Assembly (NCBI GenBank): GCA_026692905.1
Contig: JAPLNL010000011.1
Location: forward strand, 104,991-168,990
DNA from: Planctomycetota bacterium
Lineage (GTDB): Bacteria > Planctomycetota > Planctomycetia > Pirellulales > Pirellulaceae
Length of the DNA: 64,000 bases
Direction of reading: 5' to 3'
Numbering within the stretch: the stretch's first letter is position 1; each line of letters begins with the position of its first letter. The notes under the pieces were generated by a model, which saw only the letters and a list, made by a program, of their open reading frames with translations, did not search any database and had not been told where the DNA came from. Both the position numbers and the translations under genes were made by a program. Below are positions 53,452-62,885 of this stretch, one piece after another.

Positions 53452-54531
53452 ATGGCAGTCAAAGCGGCAGCGGAAAAACCAACTCCAGTCGTTGCGGCAT
53501 TCGAATTTTTAGAATCGAAAATCGCGTTGCCGCTCCCGACCGTCGTCGCTTGCTTCGGGACCGATGACTTCCTTCGCCGAACGGTGATTCACCACCTCAC
53601 GGACGCGTCCGGGATCGATCCCGAAACGATCCGATCGTTTGATGGCGAAACCGATGCTTGGCGTGACATCCATGATGAGCTTGCAACCCGCTCGCTCTTT
53701 GACGACGGTGGTACCAAAGTCGCCATCGTTCGTGGTGCCGACAAACTGGTCACCAAGAGCCGCGATCAGCTCGAACGCTGGACAGAGCAATCGGTCGTTG
53801 ATACATGCCTGATTCTTGAGATACAAACTCTGGCGGCCAACACTTCGCTCTACAAGTTGATTTCCAAAAAGGGGAAGCTCATTAAATGCACTCCTCCGCA
53901 AAAATCATCGTGGGGAAACCCGCCAGACGAAAAGGCAATCGCGAAATGGGTTATCAGCTGGGCTAGCGGCAAGCATTCGGTATCGCTGACCGAAAAGCAA
54001 AGCGTGCTGATTGTCGATCGGATCGGAGGCGTTTGTGGACTGATCGATTGCGAAATCGCCAAACTCGCCTTGTTCGCCGATAGCAATGGCAAGATTCCTG
54101 ACAAACGGGTTTCCGAACTGGTCGGAGGTTGGCGAACGCAAACGGCTTGGGAGCTGTCGGACGCGATCGCGGACGGTCAAGTTGCAGTCGCCATACAACA
54201 GCTTGATAAACTGCTAACGGCTGGCCAAAACGCGGTTGGACTCATGGCCCAACTCTCATGGTCATTGCGGCGCTATGGATTGGCCGCAAAACTAATTGAG
54301 CAATCCGAACGCGTTGATAGTAGAATAACGTTGGCGGTCGCTTTGGAGCGAGCAGGTTTCAATCGATTCGATGTGGCTAAAGCAGAAACTAGGCTAAAGC
54401 GAATCGGTCGGCCACGGGCTCGAGAAATGCTAACTTGGCTTGTCGATCTGGAGCTTCAACTCAAGGGAAGCCACAGCAACGATCAACGCGCTCGGCTTGC
54501 TCTCGAATCCATGATTATGAAACTGGGATAA
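53452..54531 (+). CDS. holA: DNA polymerase III subunit delta
   Basis: Clamp-loader delta subunit of 359 residues that opens the beta clamp. It begins VACFGTDDFLRRTVIHHLTD, which fits the P-loop-less AAA+ opening, and has FDDGGTKVAIVRGADKLVTK, IDCEIAKLALFADSNGKI, and a C-terminal collar domain AELSDAIADG-type segment TAWELSDAIADGQVAVAIQQ with LDKLLTAGQNAVGLMAQLSW. The family is poorly conserved, but the domain order and length fit. The following secreted protein gene is 97 bases away. Confidence 0.85.
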   Translation: MAVKAAAEKPTPVVAAFEFLESKIALPLPTVVACFGTDDFLRRTVIHHLTDASGIDPETIRSFDGETDAWRDIHDELATRSLFDDGGTKVAIVRGADKLVTKSRDQLERWTEQSVVDTCLILEIQTLAANTSLYKLISKKGKLIKCTPPQKSSWGNPPDEKAIAKWVISWASGKHSVSLTEKQSVLIVDRIGGVCGLIDCEIAKLALFADSNGKIPDKRVSELVGGWRTQTAWELSDAIADGQVAVAIQQLDKLLTAGQNAVGLMAQLSWSLRRYGLAAKLIEQSERVDSRITLAVALERAGFNRFDVAKAETRLKRIGRPRAREMLTWLVDLELQLKGSHSNDQRARLALESMIMKLG

Positions 54532-54628
54532 CCCAATCCTCACAGGAGTATGGATCATGTCGATCGTTTGCATCAGTTCATGGCATTACAGGTCTTTTAA
54601 AAGGGGCGAGGGGAGCAACGGCTATTGG

Positions 54629-56311
54629 ATGCGACCAACATTGCATTGCGTTGCGGCCATGTTGTTTGCCGTGCTCTCGATTGCATCGAGCTCCTATTGC
54701 CATGCTCAAGAGCTCGTTCAATCCGGTACGTTCGAGCTATCGGCTCCTGGGGTCGCCGAATCGTCGGTTGCGACCGTGAATGCAAATGAGTTGAGCGTGC
54801 GAGACTCGTCGGGTGCGATTTCTCGCTATCAACGTTTGCCTCGCTACGACACCGCCGACCAACAGTTGTTGGGCTATAGCTCGCGACAACTGCAACGTGT
54901 CATACGCTGGCCCGCTAGCAGCTCGGGACGAATGCAAATCGGAACGCTCAACAGCAACGGCCAAATCGACTTCGCATGGAGCAAGATGACTGTCGCCAAT
55001 TCGCAGCAAACGCGAGTGTATCCACCGAGCTCAGAAGTGTTGCCGCCCGGTATTGAGCCGCCATTTACGGGCCCTGTGCGAAACGGCGCAGTGCCCACTG
55101 GCCAAGCTGGCAACTTGCTGAATCTACCAAGCATGACAGCCATACACCTCTCCGTTGGCAATCCGAATGAGCGACAGTTTTTGGGCCTTCAAGATGGCGA
55201 TCGCTTCGGCTTTACGAACCAAGTCACCGGCGTCGACTCCGCTTGGTACATTGCTCCGGTTTCGGACAACATCGTTCGATTGCAGCAACGACGCCAAAAC
55301 GATTGGCTGGCCATTGGACTTGGAAACGTACCTGACGGAATGGCTCGCAGCAGCCGACTCGACTACCGAGCGGGTGCATTTGGCGGGTCATCCTCGGGCG
55401 GGGCATCCTTTGGTGGAGGCGCATTCCCAGCTGGCGGTTCTTTCGGAGGTGGTGGTTTCCCATCGGGAGGCTCCTTCGGCGGTGGCGGTGGTCGGCGGAC
55501 CAATTCAGGGTTTCCCATTTCATTCTCCCGCATTCACAACGGGGCGGATCAATTGTGGCGAATCCATGCGATGCAAGGGAACGGTGGGTATTGTTTCGAA
55601 AGTGTTCTCTACCCAGGAATGGGATTGACCTGCATACCCAATCAAGGCCTAACATTGCAGAATATTACTTATGATCCCTGGCAAGTGTGGTGGCCTCAGA
55701 CTCCGACCTTCGCCTTGCCTCAACCCCAGTTTCGCACCGTCCAAAATCAAGTGATCTCCAAGCCCCCGTTGCGTCCCGTATCCGCTAGGATCGTGAACTC
55801 CCATAGCGAGACGCTTGTTGTCTTAGTAGCCGATCGGCGACATGCTCAGTCGGTTCAAAAGCTTCGCATTCCAGCCAAAGGAAGTGAATTGGTTCATCTC
55901 GATCGCGATCCTGGAGGCACCATCGTTGAAACCGTGGAGACGATGGATGCTTTTGGAAATTGGAACCAACAGCAATACAACACGCCCATCCCACCGACTG
56001 TTTTGTACGACATCAGCGTTTATGAGGAGTTTTTGCAATCGATCGCGATCGATCGCACAGGAAAGAGTCCCAATCCGATCGAAGACGTCAATTACCAGCC
56101 TCGCAGTATTGGCTTTTTTCTGGTGCCTCCTGGTGATGAGCTACCCGAAGTCGCTGAGATCGACGCTTATCGAATCGCCCAGGATTCACAAAACCCAGGA
56201 GCAGTGCGTCGACTCAATCCTCGCGACTTGCAAAAGAACAACGCCACTCCGAGCGCAGATCCGCTCCGAGAGCTACTTAACAAATTCCAGAAGCAACGAG
56301 CGGCCTTTTGA
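54629..56311 (+). CDS. Secreted protein with Gly-rich linker, unknown function
   Basis: A protein of about 560 residues. A signal peptide (LHCVAAMLFAVLSIASSSYCHAQ) is cut after AQE. The N-terminal half has no recognised family. Residues 250-300 form a Gly/Ser/Phe-rich stretch with repeats of the FGGGAFPAGGSFGGG kind, suggesting a flexible linker. The C-terminal half (VSARIVNSHSETLVVLVADR, VYEEFLQSIAIDRTGKSPNP) includes a beta-sandwich-like segment. I prefer the ATG at 54629, because the longer frame from 54557 adds residues encoded by a repeat box. It overlaps the next gene by a TTGA junction, so co-translation with the peptidase-like protein is likely. Confidence 0.75.
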   Translation: MRPTLHCVAAMLFAVLSIASSSYCHAQELVQSGTFELSAPGVAESSVATVNANELSVRDSSGAISRYQRLPRYDTADQQLLGYSSRQLQRVIRWPASSSGRMQIGTLNSNGQIDFAWSKMTVANSQQTRVYPPSSEVLPPGIEPPFTGPVRNGAVPTGQAGNLLNLPSMTAIHLSVGNPNERQFLGLQDGDRFGFTNQVTGVDSAWYIAPVSDNIVRLQQRRQNDWLAIGLGNVPDGMARSSRLDYRAGAFGGSSSGGASFGGGAFPAGGSFGGGGFPSGGSFGGGGGRRTNSGFPISFSRIHNGADQLWRIHAMQGNGGYCFESVLYPGMGLTCIPNQGLTLQNITYDPWQVWWPQTPTFALPQPQFRTVQNQVISKPPLRPVSARIVNSHSETLVVLVADRRHAQSVQKLRIPAKGSELVHLDRDPGGTIVETVETMDAFGNWNQQQYNTPIPPTVLYDISVYEEFLQSIAIDRTGKSPNPIEDVNYQPRSIGFFLVPPGDELPEVAEIDAYRIAQDSQNPGAVRRLNPRDLQKNNATPSADPLRELLNKFQKQRAAF

Positions 56312-57609
56312 TCGAAAATTCACCGGAACTGTCTAATGGGGCATTGAGTCCAAAACAAGAACAGCCAAACTTGGTTGCAGATAGCGTGAGTGACCTGTCC
56401 GGTACAAGCAGCTCAAGCAACCAATCCAACGCCAACTTCCACAACGATGCCAGAGGTCAGGATGGGGAACTAATCCATGCGCAGAAGCAACGAGCCAGGA
56501 GAGTTCAGAGGACCAATTGGATGTTGATGGCGTTGATGGTCAGTCTTGTGATCGTCTATCTTTTTTACGTGCTTGTTCTTCCAGAGGTCGAGCTTATTCT
56601 TTTCCGATTGAACTATCCGAAAAAACGATTCTTGCCGCCAGAACTGGAAATGAAATGGGCTAGTCGGACGATGTTGAGATCGTGCGAGTTTCTTTTCGTT
56701 GGTTGGTTCTTTTACTTTGGAGCGAGCATTGGGAGCTTCCTCAATGTAGTAGCTTGGCGAGTTCCAGAGGGACGCACCATCGTGTTCGGTGGTTCCAAAT
56801 GTCCGTTTTGCGATACCCATTTGAGCTTCATCGATAACACACCCATTTTGGGATGGCTGTATTTGCAGGGCAAATGTCGCACATGCCGATTGCCGATCGC
56901 TCCTCGTTACTTGCTGATTGAGATTGCAGTTGGCTTGGCTTTCATGTGGCTTGCACTTTGGCAACTCGTACGAGGCGGTGCCAATTTGCCGCATTGGAAC
57001 ACGTTTGGCCGTGAAGGGTTGGTCAACATCGTGCTTGATCCACCATGGCCATTGATTTCCATTTACCTTGTTCATGCCGGGATGTTTGCCATCTTGATCA
57101 TGTTGGCGACAGCCAATACTGGTAGGAAGCCGTTCCCGGTTTTTGCATTGGTTCTCATCGCTTTGGGATTGGCATCTGCAAAGATCATCTACCCGGCTCT
57201 CGATGTGGTGGCGTGGAATTTGCCCTTTCTCAAGACTGGAGTTACCGGCTTTGGCCCACGTTCGAACCCTGCGATGTCGGTGCTCGTGGGTGGGTTGGCT
57301 GGGGGCCTAATCGGGTGGGTTTCTTCTTTCGTGTTTGCTAGGCGATTCGGCTCGGTTATTGGGCGGCATTGGGTTCTGCAGTGTTTTTTAGTTGGCATGG
57401 TACTTGGCTGGCAGAGCTTATTGACTATCGTAGTGCTTAGTTTGATTGTCTACGGTGTACTTCGCTCCGCCCACCGAATGATCTCGCCGAAGCTTTCGAA
57501 CTGGACAATTGCCAATCAATCCCTCGGGCTGAACGCTTGCTTTATCATCACAGCAGTGGTTCACCATACGTTTTGGTCTCAATTGGCTCACCTACTTGGT
57601 CTCATTTAA
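56308..57609 (+). CDS. Prepilin peptidase (A24) homologue lacking both catalytic aspartates
   Basis: A 433-residue polytopic membrane protein. After a charged N-terminus of 70 residues, the PilD-type domain has FYFGASIGSFLNVVAWRVPE and two cysteine pairs CPFC (165-168) and CRTC-type C190/C193, within DNTPILGWLYLQGKCRTCRL and PIAPRYLLIEIAVG. In the C-terminal half the first catalytic Asp position reads ATAN (N270) instead of (T)xxD, and the GxGD motif is replaced by GRHWVLQ (W355). LGWQSLL, which normally follows it, is conserved. Loss of proteolysis is therefore inferred; a cysteine-linked or methylation-related role is possible. TTG at 56308 is the start. Confidence 0.85.
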   Translation: MIENSPELSNGALSPKQEQPNLVADSVSDLSGTSSSSNQSNANFHNDARGQDGELIHAQKQRARRVQRTNWMLMALMVSLVIVYLFYVLVLPEVELILFRLNYPKKRFLPPELEMKWASRTMLRSCEFLFVGWFFYFGASIGSFLNVVAWRVPEGRTIVFGGSKCPFCDTHLSFIDNTPILGWLYLQGKCRTCRLPIAPRYLLIEIAVGLAFMWLALWQLVRGGANLPHWNTFGREGLVNIVLDPPWPLISIYLVHAGMFAILIMLATANTGRKPFPVFALVLIALGLASAKIIYPALDVVAWNLPFLKTGVTGFGPRSNPAMSVLVGGLAGGLIGWVSSFVFARRFGSVIGRHWVLQCFLVGMVLGWQSLLTIVVLSLIVYGVLRSAHRMISPKLSNWTIANQSLGLNACFIITAVVHHTFWSQLAHLLGLI

Positions 57610-57651
57610 CTGCAATGCCATTCAAGGAAACTCAGCTTCGCTGAGAACTCA

Positions 57652-57714
57652 TTTAACAGTCAGTCGTAGGCGTACCACCAACCGTGTCGAGTGCGCTACC
57701 GGCTGACGGTTAAA
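57652..57714. repeat. Palindromic repeat family E, degenerate copy
   Basis: Imperfect version (TTTAACAGTCAGTCGTAGGC ... CGGCTGACGGTTAAAC) of the element at 28785-28858, upstream of the sialate O-acetylesterase gene. Confidence 0.7.
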
Positions 57715-57785
57715 CAAATAGTTGAAAGACTTGCTTTTAACCGAGACTTGCCCCCTTTCTCTCCTTACAAAGGTCCTACCGATTT

Positions 57786-59318
57786 ATGAATGTGTCTTTG
57801 ATTCAATGGTCGCTCCGAGCGACTCTCCTCGGCGCCGTGGCGTTATGTTCTAACGTCGCTTCGACTTGCTATGCTGATGTAAAGCTTCCCAATGTTTTCT
57901 CGGACCACATGGTTCTTCAACAAGGTCAAGAGAACAAGATTTGGGGAACGGCGAAGGCTGGCGAAAAAATTGCCATCTCGATCGCGGACAAGGCGATGGA
58001 GACGATGGCCGACGACAAAGGGAATTGGTCCGCTAAATTGCCACCGTTAGCTGTAGGTGGTCCTTACAAACTGCGTGTCGCTGGTTCGAGCGTAGTCGAA
58101 CTAACGGATGTGCTGGTCGGCGAAGTTTGGATCTGCTCTGGCCAGTCCAACATGCAGTGGAATGTGTCTTCCTCCAACAATGCGGACTTGGAAAAGCTAT
58201 CTGCGAATTTCCCGAATATACGCATGATCAACTTCCCGCAAGTTGGAACGCAAGAACCCGTGTGGAGCCATGACGAACGAAAGTGGATGGTCTGCTCGCC
58301 GAACACCGTTAGCAACTTCTCAGCAGTGGGTTATTTCTTTGCGAGACAAATTCATCAAACGACCAACGTTCCGATCGGCATGATCAACAACGCGTGGGGG
58401 GGGTCGGCATGCGAAGCCTGGGTCAATCGTGACTTGCTCAAGTCCAAACCAAGATACGAAGGGCTGTTAGCTCGCTGGTCCGGAATGGAAGAGAAATTTG
58501 CAGCGTTAACGGCCAAGCAAGATCGAAACGAAGCAGAGAACAAAGAACTCAACGGCCTTCAAGGACAAATGCGAGGCAACTCGCGACCTGGCAATATCTA
58601 CAACGGCGTTCTTAAGTCCCACATCGGATACGGCATCAAGGGTGCGATCTGGTATCAAGGTGAATCCAATGCCGGCCGAGCTTATCAATATCGCGATTTG
58701 TTTCCAGAAATGATTTCCAACTGGCGCAATGAATGGGGGCAAGGAGATTTCCCATTTTATTGGGTCCAGCTAGCTGACTTCCAAGCGGAAAAAGCGGAAC
58801 CCGGCGAAAGCGATTGGTCCGAGCTTCGCGAAGCGCAAACCATGTCGATGGATAAACTCGCCAATAGCGGACAAGCGGTCATTATCGATATCGGCGAAGG
58901 CAAGGACATTCACCCAAAGAACAAATTGGACGTCGGTATGCGATTGGCTCGTTGGGCGTTGGCCAAGCAATACAACATTCCGATCGACTACCAAAGTCCT
59001 CGTTATCAGTCGATGGAAAAAGTAGGAAGCGGTATTGTCTTGACGTTTGCGAACCGCGGAAAGACATGGCGGCCATTCGATGTGAATTCGCCGATCGGTT
59101 TTACGATCGCGGGTGCTGACAAGAAGTTCTACAATGCGGAAGCCAAGATTTTGGAAGATGGCCGCATTCAAGTTTCCTCGGCCAGTGTAGCCGATCCAGT
59201 GTCCGTGCGTTATGCCTGGGCGCAGAACCCGATTTGCAACATGTTCGCCGACAACGGACTGCCGTTAACTCCATTCCGCACCGACGACTGGCCCGGAGTA
59301 ACGATGGGCAAAGAGTAA
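57786..59318 (+). CDS. Sialate O-acetylesterase-like SGNH esterase, secreted
   Basis: A 510-residue exported esterase. A signal peptide ([27 protein letters not shown]) precedes [16 protein letters not shown], a conserved N-terminal beta-domain opening. The catalytic serine is in [54 protein letters not shown] and [20 protein letters not shown] give the remaining SGNH-type blocks, the last holding the Asp and His. The product removes O-acetyl groups from sialic acid or other glycans. Planctomycetes carry many of these, presumably for algal polysaccharides. Confidence 0.93.
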   Translation: MNVSLIQWSLRATLLGAVALCSNVASTCYADVKLPNVFSDHMVLQQGQENKIWGTAKAGEKIAISIADKAMETMADDKGNWSAKLPPLAVGGPYKLRVAGSSVVELTDVLVGEVWICSGQSNMQWNVSSSNNADLEKLSANFPNIRMINFPQVGTQEPVWSHDERKWMVCSPNTVSNFSAVGYFFARQIHQTTNVPIGMINNAWGGSACEAWVNRDLLKSKPRYEGLLARWSGMEEKFAALTAKQDRNEAENKELNGLQGQMRGNSRPGNIYNGVLKSHIGYGIKGAIWYQGESNAGRAYQYRDLFPEMISNWRNEWGQGDFPFYWVQLADFQAEKAEPGESDWSELREAQTMSMDKLANSGQAVIIDIGEGKDIHPKNKLDVGMRLARWALAKQYNIPIDYQSPRYQSMEKVGSGIVLTFANRGKTWRPFDVNSPIGFTIAGADKKFYNAEAKILEDGRIQVSSASVADPVSVRYAWAQNPICNMFADNGLPLTPFRTDDWPGVTMGKE

Positions 59319-59411
59319 AACGATTGTCCTCAATCGTTTGTGCACAGAGTAGAACGATTGTCCTCAATCGTTCATGTGCACAGAGTAGAACGATTGTCTC
59401 AATCGTTCATG
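59318..59411. repeat. Triple tandem of ACGATTGTCCTCAATCGT palindromes
   Basis: Three copies of an AACGATTGTCCTCAATCGTT-type palindrome, two joined as a 36-bp unit starting TGCACAGAGTAG. The first overlaps the esterase stop codon. Single copies of the palindrome occur near 15002, 22031, 30988 and 62822. Confidence 0.88.
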
Positions 59412-59424
59412 CCTTAAAAACAGA

Positions 59425-59454
59425 AAGGTGGCAGGTCGACCTGCCACCTTTTTT
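59425..59454 (+). terminator. Rho-independent terminator
   Basis: An 11-bp perfect stem AGGTGGCAGGT-CG-ACCTGCCACCT followed by TTTTTT. It sits between the converging esterase and small secreted-protein genes and is well formed for the plus strand. Confidence 0.85.
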
Positions 59455-59464
59455 CTCATTGACT

Positions 59465-59980
59465 TTACTCCTGCTTTCTGGAGCACTTAAAATTCCAGTG
59501 CAGCCCGTTGCCGTCAATAAATCTCCCTGACCATTCGCCAAATTTTTGCTTGGTGATTTCGACCTTGCCTTTAATACCAGTGTATTTGCGGCCATTGCTC
59601 TGCAAATCCGAAAATTCAAGAGTGGTTCTCTCTGGACCGACGATTTTGCCTTTCTTATTCTTTGGCGCTTTGATTTGGGTTTTTCGTCCGACCTTTCGGT
59701 CAAACCCTGGTTTGTCTATGTCTGATTTTTGGAAAAGATCCATTCCTTCAACGCGAAACATTCCATTCCGCTTCTCCAGATGCTTATCATGGGGAACCAT
59801 CTCAAATGTCCATAGCGCCCCATCAAACTGCCCGCCATCACTTCCCTTTTCCTGAGCCAGCGTTATTTGCAGCGTTCCGAATATCACTAGGAACATCGCC
59901 ATGAGACTGTTTCTCAAAGTAGTGAAATGGAGCGATCGAGAAGTACCGAAAGGTTGGTGAGCAAAGATGTTGGATTGCAT
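59465..59980 (-). CDS. Small secreted protein of unknown function
   Basis: A 171-residue exported protein with hydrophobic segment SLMAMFLVIFGTLQITLAQE as signal peptide; ATG at 59902 inside the longer frame is an alternative start. The mature part is basic and beta-rich: LWTFEMVPHDKHLEKRNGMF, RVEGMDLFQKSDIDKPGFD, KFGEWSGRFIDGNGLHWNFK. No family recognised. It converges with the esterase gene across a strong terminator and is upstream of nothing else on its strand. Confidence 0.65.
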   Translation of the reverse strand: MQSNIFAHQPFGTSRSLHFTTLRNSLMAMFLVIFGTLQITLAQEKGSDGGQFDGALWTFEMVPHDKHLEKRNGMFRVEGMDLFQKSDIDKPGFDRKVGRKTQIKAPKNKKGKIVGPERTTLEFSDLQSNGRKYTGIKGKVEITKQKFGEWSGRFIDGNGLHWNFKCSRKQE

Positions 59981-60074
59981 TGATGTCTCGTGTAGAAATA
60001 ACGGAAAGTGTTTATGTCGGGAAATCCAGAAAGGGTGACTCGTCGTTTTCTAAGTCTCGGCTAAGAACATGCTT

Positions 60075-60701
60075 TCATTTAAGTTCGTTAGTGATGAGCT
60101 TGCTTCGAATCCAAGTCTCGCGAATGAGCTTGAGCTTACGTTCAACGGTTGGCTCCGATTTACCGAGTAGTTTTGCTATCGCTCGGTTTGTGTGCCCTTC
60201 CATCTTCCAGATTGCGATTTGCCTTAGTTTGCCATCACCTAAATTTCCAAGTAGTTGCTCCATTGCTTCTAGCATTTCGGTTGCCTCCTCTGCAGTTGGC
60301 TCCTGTGAGGGAATCGCGTTCATAAGTTCCAAATAGGACAGGTTTTCCCCAACCGCCGATGCCTGACGGACTTTTCCGCCGCCACGCTTCTGCCGTCCTT
60401 CGTGTCGTGCATACCCTGCGGCCTTTGCCACAATGATCGTGAACAAAACCGCCCATAAATCCTCCCGGTTATCTAATTGCGCAAACCGGCAGTCCTTTAC
60501 ACCTTCACAGAATGAGAAGAATGCTGATGCCACAACATCCTCTTCATCGCGAGCAACACGCGGCGCGGACCCGAGTTTTGCCCGAGCCAACGTCACCATC
60601 TTGGTGAAATAAGAATTCCAAAGTGGGAGTGCGGCTTGGGTATCGCCCTCTTTGAATTGATTGAGCCAAAGCGACACTGCGTCGTCTGACGGGCGATCCA
60701 T
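60075..60701 (-). CDS. ECF-type sigma factor (planctomycete class)
   Basis: A 208-residue sigma factor of the planctomycete ECF type. Region 2 is at about residues 20-95 (YFTKMVTLARAKLGSAPRVA, RDEEDVVASAFFSFCEGV, LWAVLFTIIVAKAAGYARHE) and region 4 at about 160-200 (QIAIWKMEGHTNRAIAKLLG, KSEPTVERKLKLIRETW). The kinase gene lies upstream on the same strand, so sigma and kinase may share a transcript. Kinases and ECF factors are often linked in this phylum, with phosphorylation suspected to control the sigma factor. Confidence 0.92.
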   Translation of the reverse strand: MDRPSDDAVSLWLNQFKEGDTQAALPLWNSYFTKMVTLARAKLGSAPRVARDEEDVVASAFFSFCEGVKDCRFAQLDNREDLWAVLFTIIVAKAAGYARHEGRQKRGGGKVRQASAVGENLSYLELMNAIPSQEPTAEEATEMLEAMEQLLGNLGDGKLRQIAIWKMEGHTNRAIAKLLGKSEPTVERKLKLIRETWIRSKLITNELK

Positions 60702-60730
60702 ATTTCAGCTCGAGGTTAAGGGAAATCAAT

Positions 60731-60910
60731 CTACTTCTTAGGAATGTTGAAGTATCGAATCCAAGCCGCAGCGTATTTTGGGTCCTTGGAATCGCCGTAC
60801 GAAGTGACGGTGGTCGGTCGAAATCCCTCTGCCTTGCGGCGGATTAGTTCCGTTTCATATTCTGCCACCGACATATCACATTGGAAGTTCCAGTCGTAAT
60901 TTTCTGGTTC
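60731..60910 (-). other. Out-of-frame C-terminal extension of the kinase gene
   Basis: Just beyond and overlapping the kinase's apparent end, a shifted frame reads EPENYDWNFQCDMSVAEYET, ELIRRKAEGFRPTTVTSYGD, SKDPKYAAAWIRYFNIPKK to a TAG at 60733-60731. This resembles the repeat domain found at the C-terminus of planctomycete proteins (GFRP-x-x-V-x-x-YG-D ... YAA-x-W). It is probably the true end of the kinase gene, separated by a frameshift near 60905-60930. Confidence 0.6.
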
Positions 60911-62472
60911 TCAATATCACCGCCGACTGTGATGGCCGAATCCACGCGGTAACTAACCGGCCGACTCACTCGGTAGGCGATCGCATGAAATTGAGGTGGA
61001 TTTGCGGTCGCATGCTCTCCCAGCACCGACGGGAAATAGTCTGGGCCAAGTTTTCTGAGCCAATCCGCGGTCTGAACAAAACTTGCTCCATGAATCTCGA
61101 CAAAATCTACTACTTTTCGCGGGCGATCAGGATGCAACGGCAATGTATGAATTGCTTCTACAAACTCGACGTTTGGAGGTGTAGCCGGTTGAGGTGGTAC
61201 ATTTTCCGCTGATGAACGTGATTCGGCCGTGCCTCGAATTGCGTTCGTGCCCTCATTGACCGCAAGTATTGAATTTTCGCTTGATTGGCCATCGTGTCTC
61301 GTCGACCATTGCGGCCAGCAGCAAACCCAAATCGAAAACATCGCGATCAGAATTGCAAACACCCCCATTGCCCACTTTGTTCTTTTGTGAGGCGAAGGCA
61401 AGGGTTTTCGGACCAATGTGCCCGCGAGCCACGCCCTTAATTCAGCGGCCATCGCTTCGCAGTCAGGGTATCTTTTCTCAGGAATGCGTTCCATCGCTCG
61501 TAAACAAATCGCCTCCACCTCAGGTGGTATATCAGGGCGAATGACGCGTGGTGGAGGCGGAGCCGAGTTGAGCTTGTGATATAGGACGACTGAGTTCGTC
61601 CCTGAGAACGGTGGACGCCCTGTCAATAATTCATAAAGCACAGTTCCAAGGCTGTATTGATCGCACGCAGGCAATGCAGAACCGAATCGCCCCGCAGCCT
61701 GTTCCGGAGCCATATAGATCGGTGTGCCAAGCACCGTTCCTTTGGTCGTAAGTGCAGACGCATCTAGTTGGGATGCCAGCCCAAAGTCAGTTAAGTGAGG
61801 ATGGTTGGACGCATCCATCAACACGTTCCCGGGCTTGATATCGCGATGAATGATTTGGTTGCGATGAGCGTAGTGAACAGCTCCAGCCAAGTCCGCTACA
61901 ATGCCTATCGCCTGTCGAATTTCTAAGCCATCGGCGGAGCAGAACTCCCTGAGTGTTTTTCCGGCAATAAGCTCAGCTGCAATGAAGTGTGTCGAGCCAT
62001 CTGATCCGGCGTCATGAATCCGCACAATATTTGGATGCTTCAATTTCGCAGCTGATTTCGCTTCGCGATAGAACCGATCAATGGCAGCTGAGTCGCTGAA
62101 GATACCTTTGTGAGGAATCTTAATTGCGATTTCGCGATCCAGATGCGGATCAAACGCAACCCACACTTCACCAAACCCGCCAGATCCGAGCGGGCGACGA
62201 AGCTCGTAACGACCGACTCGCTTGGATGCCTCCGGAACAAATGCTTTTGTGTCGGCCCTGCTAGCATCGATTATAGGTGAATGATATGCTTTTTCGAGCT
62301 TCTCAAGTTCCGCAAGCAACTCGGAAGGTGTATCCGATGGCTCAACGCCGTCAAGTCGCAAAAACTCCAGAGCCGAAAGTCGAGAGCCAGCCTGTAAAAT
62401 CTCTTCGTAACGGTCGCACAGACTATCAGCCCGCGTGAGTCGATCCAATGAGTCATCTGCATTTTCGGCCAC
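60844..62472 (-). CDS. Ser/Thr protein kinase, membrane-anchored, C-terminus probably frameshifted
   Basis: A 542-residue Hanks-type kinase. The ATP-binding loop is RRPLGSGGFGEVWVAFDP with the lysine in IAIKIP. IHRDIKPGNVLMD, DFGLASQLDASALTTKGTV, GTPIYMAPEQAAGRFG and YSLGTVLYELLTGRPPF complete the active site. A membrane helix (AMGVFAILIAMFSIWVCCWP) is near residue 380, followed by an extracytoplasmic tail, residues 420-540, that includes FHAIAYRVSRPVSYRVDSAI. The tail then turns into an unnatural end (TSNVICRWQNMKRN), while a shifted frame carries a recognisable repeat domain, so a frameshift is suspected. It lies upstream of the ECF sigma gene. Confidence 0.88.
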   Translation of the reverse strand: MAENADDSLDRLTRADSLCDRYEEILQAGSRLSALEFLRLDGVEPSDTPSELLAELEKLEKAYHSPIIDASRADTKAFVPEASKRVGRYELRRPLGSGGFGEVWVAFDPHLDREIAIKIPHKGIFSDSAAIDRFYREAKSAAKLKHPNIVRIHDAGSDGSTHFIAAELIAGKTLREFCSADGLEIRQAIGIVADLAGAVHYAHRNQIIHRDIKPGNVLMDASNHPHLTDFGLASQLDASALTTKGTVLGTPIYMAPEQAAGRFGSALPACDQYSLGTVLYELLTGRPPFSGTNSVVLYHKLNSAPPPPRVIRPDIPPEVEAICLRAMERIPEKRYPDCEAMAAELRAWLAGTLVRKPLPSPHKRTKWAMGVFAILIAMFSIWVCCWPQWSTRHDGQSSENSILAVNEGTNAIRGTAESRSSAENVPPQPATPPNVEFVEAIHTLPLHPDRPRKVVDFVEIHGASFVQTADWLRKLGPDYFPSVLGEHATANPPQFHAIAYRVSRPVSYRVDSAITVGGDIENQKITTGTSNVICRWQNMKRN

Positions 62473-62885
62473 TGCCGAGTTCTCCTATCGAACCACGCCA
62501 TCAGTCATTGCAATGACGAAAATATCATTGAAAGGGGGCGTTAGCTACAGATTGACAATTCCTGCGAAAGGCCCTCAGAAAATTGTAATTTTAATTCCTT
62601 GGCCGTGTGACGTCTCGATTCGAAGAGATAGTTCTCGAACTTGGCGGGGCGGCTCGCCGTGTATCCCATGTCTCTGTGGTCAAAATGAATTACTGTTTTT
62701 GACAAACCAAAGAGGCACGAAAATCACAGGATTTTGATCGTGCCCCGGGTGCTATGGGCAATCTCCCCGGCGTAAGTGAGAATCCTGAGCATTGAGCCAA
62801 GGTTGCGAATTCGCGCAAATGAACGGTTGAGGACAATCGTTCTAAACTGCTTGCAATGCCATGGTTAATCTCGACTTTATCGAAA
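62473..62885. other. Gap between kinase and lipoprotein genes
   Basis: About 410 bases with no recognised gene. It contains a single ACGGTTGAGGACAATCGT palindrome near 62824. The sequence near 62473-62520 would hold the kinase promoter. Confidence 0.4.
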
